Assembly: GCA_046729895.1 (NCBI GenBank)
Contig: JBKPHP010000001.1
Location: 1-5,266 of the forward strand
Source: DASXBA01 sp046729895
GTDB lineage: Bacteria; Actinomycetota; Thermoleophilia; Solirubrobacterales; Thermoleophilaceae
Reading direction: 5' to 3'
DNA length: 5,266 bases
Within the stretch, counting starts at the first letter, position 1. Every line of letters starts with the position of its first letter. The translations under genes and the position numbers were made by a program. Below, in pieces: positions 1-4,771 of the stretch. A model generated the notes under the pieces. The model was not told where the DNA came from. It made no database searches and worked only from the letters and a program-made list of their open reading frames with translations.

Positions 1-450
1 GTAGGCCTGCGGGCCTGAGAGCTCCTCCGCGACCCTGGCCGCCACGAAGCCGAGCAGCGCCGGGCCCTCGCGGACCGACGGCTCGACCACGGCGTCCCAC
101 TCCTCGAGCGGCGGCGAGGCGCTCAGCGCGAGCTCGTGAGCGCGGTCCGCACACATGCGGGTGTAGGCGTCTCGCAGCTCGTTGTCCCACGCCTCGACGC
201 GCCGCAGCAGACGCGCCCGGGGCGCCACCAGCTTCGTCCCCTGCGCGAGCACGTCGCCATCGAGCTCGATCTCATAGAGGCTGCGCGCGACCCAGAACGG
301 TAGGTCCGACGGCCTGCAGGCGTGGATGCCGCTGCGGCACGGCTCGACAGGCGCCTCGACCCAGTCGCCGGGCTCGTCATCGCGCAGGCGCCACCGGTAG
401 CTCGTAAACAGGCTGCTCCCATCCGGCCGCAGGAACTTGTCAGCGATCAC
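1..450 (-). CDS. DUF7666-like hypothetical protein, C-terminus cut by window edge
   Basis: The GTG start at 450 opens a frame of 150 codons to the left edge with no stop, so the C-terminus is missing. The N-terminus begins IADKFLRPDGSSLFTSYRW, followed by DWVEAPVEPCRSGIHACRPSD and LYEIELDGDVL, then a helical, acidic second half with no motif I know. The pattern 'KFL..DG...F....W', a 'W-V-E' strand and a G-I-H-A-C-R motif at about residues 41-46 matches, from memory, actinobacterial and phage hypothetical proteins annotated as DUF7666; no biochemical function is known to me. A weak GGAAG lies five bases before the GTG. The GTG overlaps by four bases (GTGA) the stop of a frame that appears to be the shifted tail of the upstream small gene, which suggests translational coupling as the last visible gene of the leftward operon. 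I am confident it is coding; the family name is recollection. Confidence 0.72.
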   Translation of the reverse strand, partial: MIADKFLRPDGSSLFTSYRWRLRDDEPGDWVEAPVEPCRSGIHACRPSDLPFWVARSLYEIELDGDVLAQGTKLVAPRARLLRRVEAWDNELRDAYTRMCADRAHELALSASPPLEEWDAVVEPSVREGPALLGFVAARVAEELSGPQAY

Positions 451-475
451 CCGCGCTTCCAGTCCCGGAACGCAG

Positions 476-751
476 TCACCAGCCGCTCGCGGGTCTCCGC
501 CGGGACGTCCTCCTCGCGGAGTCGGGCTGAGGGGACAGCCGAGCCTCGACGGCCCTCTCGTCCCCTGGCCTGACTGAGACTACGTGCGCCGTGTAGACGC
601 CCACGGGCTTCTGGGTCGCGGTCTCGGTCAGTGAAGCCAGCGTGCCCACGCCGCTGCGGGCCGCGTTCTCCAACACCTTCTCGACGTCATTCATGGGGCC
701 TTCCACCTCGAGCTGCTCGCCAGTGACCAGGAGGAGCAGCGTGCGTGCCAT
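476..751 (-). CDS. Small conserved-type protein of 91 aa, last gene but one of the leftward operon, probably frameshifted at its C-terminus
   Basis: The ATG at 751 shares its A with the TGA stop of the membrane-protein gene (TGATG), so translation is probably coupled; there is no separate Shine-Dalgarno. The first 65 or so residues look genuine: a beta-strand-rich opening (ARTLLLLVTGEQLEVEG), a short helix (DVEKVLENAAR) and a closing strand (VGVYTAHVVSVRPGD). From memory this resembles short actinobacterial hypothetical proteins with a 'G..LEVEG....VE..L..A' opening and a 'HVV.VR' end; function unknown. The last 20 residues become arginine/serine/proline-rich. In the neighbouring frame the same DNA reads REEDVPAETRERLVTAFRDW and stops at 447-449, exactly overlapping the next GTG. 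A one-base deletion between about 575 and 505 is the simplest explanation, making the original product about 101 aa and ending at 447. Coding: fairly sure; C-terminal end: uncertain. Confidence 0.65.
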   Translation of the reverse strand: MARTLLLLVTGEQLEVEGPMNDVEKVLENAARSGVGTLASLTETATQKPVGVYTAHVVSVRPGDERAVEARLSPQPDSARRTSRRRPASGW

Positions 752-1800
752 CAGGCCGCGGGGGCGACGCCGAGCACTCTGGTGATCTGGGGGTGGCTGA
801 GTCCGCCGAAGTAGGCGCGCTCCACGACGTGCCGGCGGCCGGACGGGAGCGCCGCCAGCGCGGTCCACGGAGCAGCCCTTCCGTGGCGGAGCGGCGAGAG
901 CGCAGGCCTGAGACAGCGGTCCCAGAGCAGGTCGAGCGCGGCCCAGGAGGCGAAGCAGAGCCCGCCGACGGTACCGGTCGCGCTAAGCAGTACGCCAGCG
1001 GCGGCGGCCGGGGCCACGCCATCGGGGCCGAGGATCATCACGCTCGCGGCGGCGCCGACGCCGAGGCCGAAGGGAAGCTGTCCCAGGCTCACGACGGCGA
1101 TCAGCACCGCGATCGAGTCGAACAGCGACGCGTCGATGCCCACCGCGTGGAGCAGGAGCCAGTTGCGGGCGATCTGGGCGAACACCGCTATCAGCACGAA
1201 CCCCGCCAGGTGGGCGCGTCCGCGGGAGCTGTCCAGCACCGCCAGGCCCTTGGCGAGCGAACGCCATCGTGCGAGGGCGAGACGGCGGAGGCCGGCGCTC
1301 ACGGCGATGATCGCGCTCAAGGCGAGCAGCGGCGTCCACCAGGGCAGCCCCAGCGGGCCGACGAGGGTGAAGGACGTCAGCGCAGCCAGCATCGCCTCGA
1401 CGGTCAGGATCGGCAGCTCCGCGGCGAGCAGGGCCGGCAGTCGCGGGCTCTCCTCGGGCGCTAGCCGGCGTAGGGCCGCGATCCGCGCCGCCGCGCCGAG
1501 CTGGCAGTTGAGCAGGTTGCCGGCGCAGCCGGCGCTCGACGCCTGGTACAGGCGCCGCCGCCCGACCGTGCCGCCGGAGGCGCGCACGCACCCGTTCCAG
1601 GCCTCGGTGCGGGAGACCAGCGCAACCACCTGCAGCGCGACCGCGGCCGCGACCACGTAGGGCGGCGCCCCGCCGATGCCGACGGAGAGCTCATGCCATT
1701 TGCCCACCAGCAGGGCAGTCACCGCCAGGCTCGCGCAGACCGACACGACCGTCGTGAGCCTGGTCCCCTGAAGGCCCAATCGGTCGCGTATTGCGGGCAT
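751..1800 (-). CDS. Polytopic membrane protein, LPG-synthase TM / UPF0104-like, with truncated sigma-70 region 4 at its C-terminus
   Basis: The product has 349 aa. Hydrophobic segments lie at about residues 15-33, 48-63, 121-150, 152-172, 198-218, 225-247 and 262-292, so it should sit in the cytoplasmic membrane. The R-T-E-A-W-N motif after the second segment, the G-N-L-L-N-C stretch near 94-99 and the glycine-rich LGQLPFGLGVGAA near 239-251 fit the lysylphosphatidylglycerol synthase transmembrane family (the flippase-like half of MprF and the AglD/UPF0104 group). No aminoacyl-transfer domain follows, so LPG synthesis itself is not implied; lipid or glycolipid transport is a family-level guess. 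Residues 314-349 do not belong to that family: they read LPSGRRHVVERAYFGGLSHP then QITRVLGV, a near-textbook start of sigma-70 region 4.2, and stop before the recognition helix. The gene starts four bases after the stop of the coiled-coil gene and overlaps the next start by one base, so all are one operon. Only a weak GGGG precedes the ATG. Confidence 0.8.
   Translation of the reverse strand: MPAIRDRLGLQGTRLTTVVSVCASLAVTALLVGKWHELSVGIGGAPPYVVAAAVALQVVALVSRTEAWNGCVRASGGTVGRRRLYQASSAGCAGNLLNCQLGAAARIAALRRLAPEESPRLPALLAAELPILTVEAMLAALTSFTLVGPLGLPWWTPLLALSAIIAVSAGLRRLALARWRSLAKGLAVLDSSRGRAHLAGFVLIAVFAQIARNWLLLHAVGIDASLFDSIAVLIAVVSLGQLPFGLGVGAAASVMILGPDGVAPAAAAGVLLSATGTVGGLCFASWAALDLLWDRCLRPALSPLRHGRAAPWTALAALPSGRRHVVERAYFGGLSHPQITRVLGVAPAA
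754..861 (-). other. Truncated sigma-70 region 4 (helix-turn-helix) segment fused in frame to a membrane protein
   Basis: These 36 codons form the end of the membrane-protein frame. They encode ALAALPSGRRHVVERAYFGG and LSHPQITRVLGVA. ECF sigma factors typically carry 'AL..LP..QR.V..L.YFGGLSH.EIA..LGV..GTVKSR' here. The match covers the scaffold helix and first HTH helix, and it ends exactly where 'GTVKSR', the DNA-recognition helix, should begin. There is no region 2 upstream. The segment alone is unlikely to direct RNA polymerase. It may be a recombination scar, or a cytosolic protein-binding tail after the last membrane segment. Confidence 0.65.
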
Positions 1801-1804
1801 CGGC

Positions 1805-2029
1805 CTAGAGGCCCCGCCTGCGGGCGTCCTCGCTCAGCGCGCGCGCCAGTTCCTTGGGCTCGGTCTTCCTCTCTAACGACGCGGCCCGCTCGTCCTGTCG
1901 CACCGACTCCCGATAGACCGCGTCCTGAAGTGCCTCGATGACGCCCTCCAGAGAGGACACACGGCGCTCGAGGTTCTCGATTCGAGCGTCGACGAGCGGC
2001 CGCCGGCGGCGACGTAGGCGCTCCAACAT
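1805..2029 (-). CDS. Small coiled-coil protein of 74 aa, first certain gene of the leftward operon
   Basis: The ATG at 2029 is preceded by GAGGAGGG at 2042-2035, an excellent Shine-Dalgarno six bases away; an in-frame TTG at 2044 would bury that site inside the gene, so I chose 2029. The product opens with a basic patch (MLERLRRRRRPLVDARIENL) and continues as a heptad-rich helix (ERRVSSLEGVIEALQDAVYR, then QDERAASLERKTEP), ending KELARALSEDARRRGL. This is a short soluble or membrane-surface coiled coil. I recall similar small hypothetical proteins in Thermoleophilia but know no function. It ends in TAG at 1805-1807, four bases before the ATG of the membrane protein, so the two are almost certainly co-transcribed and co-translated; a role as a membrane-protein partner is inference only. 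Confidence 0.75.
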   Translation of the reverse strand: MLERLRRRRRPLVDARIENLERRVSSLEGVIEALQDAVYRESVRQDERAASLERKTEPKELARALSEDARRRGL

Positions 2030-2040
2030 CTTGACCCTCC

Positions 2041-2169
2041 TCAACCTCTAGCTCGGGTAAACCAGCGCGACAGGCAGAGGAAGCGGCCTGAGGTGTGGTC
2101 CGGCGTGGGAGCCGGGGCGTCCAAGCGTATACCACGACGGGGCGTCGATACAGCTGATCTAGCCGCCAT
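2041..2169 (-). CDS. Candidate short ORF (42 codons) upstream of the coiled-coil gene, possible leader peptide
   Basis: An ATG at 2169 stands eight bases after AGGAG (minus strand, about 2182-2178). The frame runs 42 codons (opening MAARSAVSTPRRGIRLDAPA) to a TGA at 2041-2043. The stop overlaps the Shine-Dalgarno of the 74-aa gene, and the next ATG is 11 bases further on. The placement is what one would expect of a translated leader that couples to the next gene. Composition is unremarkable and no homologue comes to mind, so it may be a chance frame with a good ribosome site. Confidence 0.35.
   Translation of the reverse strand: MAARSAVSTPRRGIRLDAPAPTPDHTSGRFLCLSRWFTRARG
2126..2131 (-). promoter_or_regulatory. 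Alternative -10 element TATACG for the leftward operon
   Basis: The minus strand reads TATACG about 97 bases before the ATG of the 74-aa gene. It is a fair -10 box, but no good -35 is visible 16-18 bases upstream. A small inverted repeat, CGACG-GGG-CGTCG at 2135-2147, covers the expected spacer. It is an alternative to the AT-rich island at 2182-2192. Confidence 0.2.
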
Positions 2170-2179
2170 CGCGGTCACT

Positions 2180-2213
2180 CCTTACATATTTGCCCGGGCC
2201 CGGCTCGGGCCAA
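2180..2213 (-). promoter_or_regulatory. Possible promoter of the leftward operon (AT-rich island)
   Basis: On the minus strand TTGGCC (2213-2208) lies 16 bases before AAATAT (2191-2186) within the island CAAATATGTAA, which stands out in this GC-rich DNA. The spacing fits a sigma-70-type promoter, with transcription starting near 2180 and the ribosome site of the 42-codon ORF just inside it. The boxes match consensus only partly. Confidence 0.3.
2197..2211. repeat. Short inverted repeat GGCCCG-N3-CGGGCC in the divergent intergenic region
   Basis: Six-base arms at 2197-2202 and 2206-2211 flank GCT. It lies inside the spacer of the candidate leftward promoter, so it could be an operator half, or just GC-rich hairpin DNA. 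The whole divergent region (2045-2303) otherwise holds the candidate leader ORF, the promoters and the palindrome at 2261-2280; I see nothing else in it. Confidence 0.3.
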
Positions 2214-2260
2214 TCCACGAGCGGGCCGGAAACGGGAGCCGGGCGCCCTCGGCGGTCGCG

Positions 2261-2280
2261 CCGTTCGCCCTCCCGAACGG
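2261..2280. promoter_or_regulatory. Palindrome CCGTTCG-N6-CGAACGG, possible operator before the phosphatase gene
   Basis: Perfect seven-base arms at 2261-2267 and 2274-2280 flank CCCTCC. The centre lies about 33 bases before the GTG at 2304, overlapping where a -35 box would be if the TAAGCT at 2291-2296 is the -10. That position suits a dimeric regulator. The arms point the opposite way from the actinobacterial SOS box (CGAAC-N4-GTTCG), so LexA is not implied. Confidence 0.4.
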
Positions 2281-2290
2281 CGTCGCGGCC

Positions 2291-2296
2291 TAAGCT
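2291..2296 (+). promoter_or_regulatory. Possible -10 element TAAGCT giving a leaderless phosphatase transcript
   Basis: TAAGCT fits the TANNNT form of actinobacterial -10 boxes and ends seven bases before the GTG start at 2304, so transcription would begin at or beside the start codon. No Shine-Dalgarno is seen before this GTG, which agrees with leaderless translation, common in actinobacteria. No convincing -35 is present. Confidence 0.35.
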
Positions 2297-2303
2297 TGAC
2301 TTC

Positions 2304-3270
2304 GTGAGCGGAGAGCCGCCTACGGATGACGAGGATCTGGCCCGGCTGCGCCACAAGGCGAGGGACCAGGAGGCGGAGATCTCCCGGCTCCGCGGGGAAG
2401 TCGCGGATGCGAGAGACGAGCGCGCACGGCTACGCGCCGATGCGCGTGACGCTCGTCGACGCCAGGACGAGTGGAGCGCCCTGGTCGGGCGGCTACGTAC
2501 CGAAGCCCAGGCTCACGAGCAGCAACTGGCGGAGCTGCGCGACAGACTGGTCGATGTCGAGGTCGAGCTCGACGACCTGCGCGCCGTCCGCGATGCGCTG
2601 GCCCCATCCGAGTTTCCCAGGCGGCCGGGCCTTGACCTGGCCGCGTCGTTCCTTCCAGCAACCGAGCGCGTCAGCGGAGACTTCTACCTCGTCGCGGAGG
2701 GCCCGCACGACGCCTCCGTGCTCGTGGTCGGAGATGTGGTGGGAAAGGGCTTGTCCGCGGCGCGTCGAGCCGCGTTCGTGCGAACCGTCTTCGCGACGAC
2801 GGCGCCGTTCTCCGAGGATCCGGGCCGTCTGCTCAGTTGGGCAAACGTCTCCTTGGCCGAGCGCGCCGCGGAAGACCGTGAGTTCGTCACCGCCGCATGC
2901 GTGGCCGTCGCGAGAGCGCGTGATCCGCTGGGGATACGCCGGCCATCCCGCGGCGCTCTGGTTGGACACCGGCGAGGAACTACACGGCGCGGCGACACTC
3001 CCCCTCGGGATCTCTGCCGATCTCGCTTGCGCCACCGGGACACGGCCGCTCTACCCAGGCGCGGGCGTGCTGCTCTATACGGATGGCGTCACCGAGGCAC
3101 GGCACGACGGCGAGCTGTTCGGCCCGCGCCGCTTGGCGGACATGCTCCACTCCCTCGAAGGATGTGCACCTTCCCGCATCGTGGATGCGCTCACGGCGGA
3201 GATCCACGAGTTCACGACCAGCGAGCTGCACGACGACCTCTGCATGCTCGTCGCACGCGTCGGGGAGTAG
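2304..3270 (+). pseudogene. SpoIIE/RsbU-type PP2C serine phosphatase with coiled-coil N-terminus, broken by a one-base frameshift
   Basis: The gene would encode about 321 aa. Residues 8-97 form a long charged coiled coil (LARLRHKARDQEAEISRL through QLAELRDRLVDVEVELDDL), followed by a SpoIIE PP2C domain from about 108. Metal-binding motifs are present: SGDF (D126) and GDVVGKG (D144) in the first frame, and, after the shift, WGYAGHPAALW, YTDGVTE at 3076-3096 and DDLCMLV from 3232. The first frame runs past FVTAACVAV into nonsense; the second takes over at ERVIRWGYAGHP, so one extra base lies in about 2908-2915. The domain dephosphorylates anti-anti-sigma factors in partner switching; here the sensor part is a coiled coil with no visible PAS or GAF. 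The stop at 3268-3270 faces cspA. The GTG start fits the end of an apparent -10 box; a longer in-frame start at 2190 adds a low-complexity tail and is less likely. All catalytic residues survive, so a sequencing indel is as likely as true inactivation. Confidence 0.85.
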
Positions 3271-3284
3271 GCACGGCAGAAGCG

Positions 3285-3301
3285 CCGGCGCCGCGCGCCG
3301 G
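3285..3301. terminator. GC-rich hairpin between convergent genes
   Basis: CCGGCGC-CGC-GCGCCGG forms a perfect seven-base stem. It lies 15 bases after the phosphatase stop and 24 bases beyond the cspA stop on the other strand, so it could end both transcripts. No T-run follows on either strand, which is common for actinobacterial terminators. Confidence 0.45.
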
Positions 3302-3324
3302 TCGAGCGGCGGCGGCGCGTCGCG

Positions 3325-3531
3325 TCAGGCGAGGGTCCGAACGTTGACGGCCTTAGGTCCCTTGTCGCCGGACTGGGCGTCGTAGCTGACCTTGGCTCCT
3401 TCGGCGAGCGACTTGAAGCCGCCGCCGTCGATGCCGCTGTGGTGGACGAAGAGGTCCTTGCCCGGCTCATCGGGGGTGATGAAGCCGAAGCCCTTGTCGT
3501 CGCTGAACCACTTCACGGTTCCTGTTGCCAT
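3325..3531 (-). CDS. cspA: CspA-type cold-shock protein, 68 aa
   Basis: The complete product is a single cold-shock domain (OB fold) that binds single-stranded RNA and DNA and melts mRNA structure in the cytoplasm. It opens ATGTVKWFSDDKGFGFITPD; RNP1 is KGFGFI (residues 13-18) and RNP2 is DLFVHH (26-31), with the aromatic binding residues W8, F9, F15, F17, F28, H30 and H31 in place. It ends GDKGPKAVNVRTLA, as in actinobacterial CspA proteins, and 68 aa matches the usual 67-70. The ATG at 3531 follows GGAGG at 3540-3536; longer in-frame starts would bury that site and add a non-family N-terminus. It is monocistronic, converging with the phosphatase and diverging from the small gene at 3735. 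Whether it is cold-induced or constitutive cannot be told from the sequence. Confidence 0.96.
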   Translation of the reverse strand: MATGTVKWFSDDKGFGFITPDEPGKDLFVHHSGIDGGGFKSLAEGAKVSYDAQSGDKGPKAVNVRTLA

Positions 3532-3540
3532 GTTTCCTCC

Positions 3541-3734
3541 ACGGCTTGTGTGCTGCGTACGCGGAGGATGCTTCTCAGCAACGACAGCGGGCGCTTGCAC
3601 TTCTCTGCCGCGTGATCGCGCGGCCGGTCGGACATCACGCTACCAGGCTTCGATCCGAGTACCCTCAAGGGGACGTATCCACCGTCGGATGTTGCGCTCC
3701 CTGCATCCCCCTGTGGCGAGGACGGAGGGGAGCA
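3541..3734. other. Divergent intergenic region: cspA leader and upstream DNA of the 76-aa gene
   Basis: No convincing gene lies here. On the minus strand TAGCGT (3641-3636) could be the cspA -10, with TTGAGG (3668-3663) upstream, but the spacing of 20-21 bases is long. That would give a cspA leader of about 100 bases, plausible for a cold-shock mRNA. No clear plus-strand promoter for the gene at 3735 is visible. Confidence 0.3.
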
Positions 3735-3965
3735 GTGAGGAGCAGCGCGTTGAGCGATCCGGCAGAGCAGGAGGGCGAGGCCCCGAGGAAGCGCGGTGAG
3801 GCCGCCTGGCAGGAAGAGCGGGCGCGCATTGCCGCTCGCAACGACCGGGCGCGCAAGGAGGGCAAGGCCCGCCGCGAGGCGGCCGAGCGCGAGAAGGATA
3901 GGGCGCGGCTCGAGCGTGAACGGCGCGAGATGGCCGCCCTAATCGCCAAACAAGGCAAGCCCTAG
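3735..3965 (+). CDS. Small highly charged helical protein, 76 aa
   Basis: The GTG at 3735 follows GGAGG at 3724-3728 with a six-base gap. A TTG at 3750, behind GAGGAG at 3737-3742, is an equally good alternative and would give a 71-aa product starting LSDPAEQEGEAPRK, a natural-looking N-terminus. The body is almost all E, R, K and A in a long amphipathic helix (EERARIAARNDRARKEGKAR, then EREKDRARLERERREMAAL), ending IAKQGKP. It has no cysteines, no membrane segment and no catalytic motif. I do not recognise a family. Such proteins can be ribosome- or nucleic-acid-associated, but the sequence does not say which. It is followed by a 94-base gap and the next small gene on the same strand. Confidence 0.6.
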   Translation: MRSSALSDPAEQEGEAPRKRGEAAWQEERARIAARNDRARKEGKARREAAEREKDRARLERERREMAALIAKQGKP

Positions 3966-4059
3966 CCGAGCACCGACTGCTACCGTCGCTGGCTAGAGTC
4001 GCTCGCCAGGCCACCCCTCTCCTTCCGTGCGACCCGATATCGAGCGGACGAGGAGCGCG

Positions 4060-4260
4060 ATGCAAGACCGAGATGACACCCGGGCCCTGGCTCTCGCACG
4101 GCTGGAGGGAGCCCGCCGGCGGCGCGCCAAGTGCTCAGATCGGTACCAGTCGGTGCGCGGCTCGTCTGAGGAGCTGCCTGCGTTCACGGCGCTCGAGGCG
4201 GCCGAGGACCAGTTCGCCGCCCGGGAGGCCTGGCTCGAGTGGATCGACAGGGACTATTAG
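4060..4260 (+). CDS. Small hypothetical protein, 66 aa
   Basis: The ATG at 4060 has AGGAG at 4051-4055 just upstream; an in-frame GTG at 4027 has no ribosome site, so I prefer 4060. The product opens MQDRDDTRALALARLEGARR and ends in an acidic, tryptophan-containing helix (QFAAREAWLEWIDRDY) before TAG. The first half is basic (RRRRAKCSDRY), the second acidic, and both look helical. No known motif is seen and I recognise no family. It is one of several small charged genes on this strand between cspA and the LigD gene; the gap of 94 bases from the previous stop allows its own promoter (TAGAGT at 3994-3999 is a possible -10, without a clear -35). Confidence 0.6.
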   Translation: MQDRDDTRALALARLEGARRRRAKCSDRYQSVRGSSEELPAFTALEAAEDQFAAREAWLEWIDRDY

Positions 4261-4261
4261 C

Positions 4262-4402
4262 TCCCGGTCGAAAAAGCCAAGGGGCATTGGCGAGCGGGCT
4301 CGAAGGGACCGTCAGCGCGCACGGAAACTGACCCAGGTCCGCCGGCGCATCGGCGAGTTCGCCGCCCAGGCGGCACGGTCGCGGAGACACCAGCGGCCGT
4401 GA
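4262..4402 (+). pseudogene. Start-less coding fragment, arginine-rich
   Basis: This frame reads GERARRDRQRARKLTQVRRR then IGEFAAQAARSRRHQRP and stops with TGA at 4400-4402, overlapping the GTG of the next gene by four bases (GTGA), a classic coupled junction. Its codons from about 4316 end almost only in G or C, unlike the other two frames. Yet no ATG, GTG or TTG with a ribosome site begins it: the only upstream ATG (4073) lies in the shadow of the 66-aa gene. It may be the tail of a gene whose start was lost or shifted, or a chance open frame. Confidence 0.3.
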
Positions 4403-4743
4403 TCGAGCGCGAGTCAGCGCGCCTCACGGAGCTACGGGAGGAGGCGCGCTACCGGCGTGAGCGCCTCGCGCTCTACAAGGCCCGGCTATACGCCGGGCGG
4501 GCCAGCCGCCAAGACAAGCTTCGGGAGCTCTAGCGCTCCGCCGACGGTGCCGCCGCAAGGCTCCGCCGCGCGGAGGCCGGGACGAGCCGCCCTCACCCGG
4601 CCCAGGCCGAGGATGACGCACTCGACCTCGCCCGCGTGAGCGAAAGCCCGCTCACGCCTCTCAGGAAGGAAGGCAACAGCGCCACGTGGGGCGACCACGT
4701 CAGCGACGACGAGTACGGCGCGGCGCCGCCGATCGACGACTGA
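4399..4743 (+). pseudogene. Small helical protein gene with in-frame amber codon at 4531
   Basis: From the GTG at 4399 the frame reads VIERESARLTELREEARYRR and ERLALYKARLYAGRASRQDK, then LREL and TAG at codon 45. Read past it, the same frame stays open for 69 more codons (RSADGAAARLRRAEAG, later SESPLTPLRKEGNSATWGD) to TGA at 4741-4743. The helix runs across the stop as LREL-x-RSADGAAARLRRAEA, and a single G-to-T change in GAG would create the TAG, so a nonsense mutation or base error is the simplest reading; the intact product would be 114 aa. The N-terminal helix ('LR.EARY.RERLALY.AR') is reminiscent of short actinobacterial hypothetical proteins, function unknown. Without readthrough, the product is 44 aa. 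There is only a distant GGAG upstream; coupling through GTGA is likely. Confidence 0.6.
4634..4657 (+). repeat. Perfect 8-bp hairpin inside the amber-interrupted gene
   Basis: GCGTGAGC at 4634-4641 pairs with GCTCACGC at 4650-4657 around an 8-base loop (GAAAGCCC). It sits downstream of the amber codon within the open reading frame, so it could act as an attenuator or terminator for the 44-codon version, or it may be incidental. Confidence 0.35.
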
Positions 4744-4771
4744 GCGAAACTCGTAGCACGTCAGGACCTTC

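Noticed and set aside
745..1464. Long open frame of 239 codons on the plus strand
   Set aside because: It lies antisense to the membrane-protein gene, is rich in R, G, Q and E without any domain pattern, and the opposite strand encodes clear transmembrane segments. It is a GC-driven shadow.
2261..2280. Actinobacterial SOS (LexA) box
   Set aside because: The arms are GTTCG...CGAAC, the reverse of the CGAAC-N4-GTTCG arrangement, with a six-base spacer.
2326..3270. Start of the phosphatase at the ATG at 2326
   Set aside because: That ATG is in the frame that only becomes coding after the frameshift; at the N-terminus it reads as arginine/serine-rich nonsense, while the frame from GTG 2304 gives the coiled coil and SGDF/GDVVGKG motifs.
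3525..3734. N-terminal extension of the 76-aa gene to 3525
   Set aside because: The extension is antisense to the cspA start and leader, has cysteine-rich unlikely composition, and good ribosome sites occur at 3724-3728 and 3737-3742.
4531..4533. TAG as a recoded sense codon (for example pyrrolysine)
   Set aside because: Four other genes here end in TAG, no supporting machinery is visible, and a GAG-to-TAG change explains it more simply.
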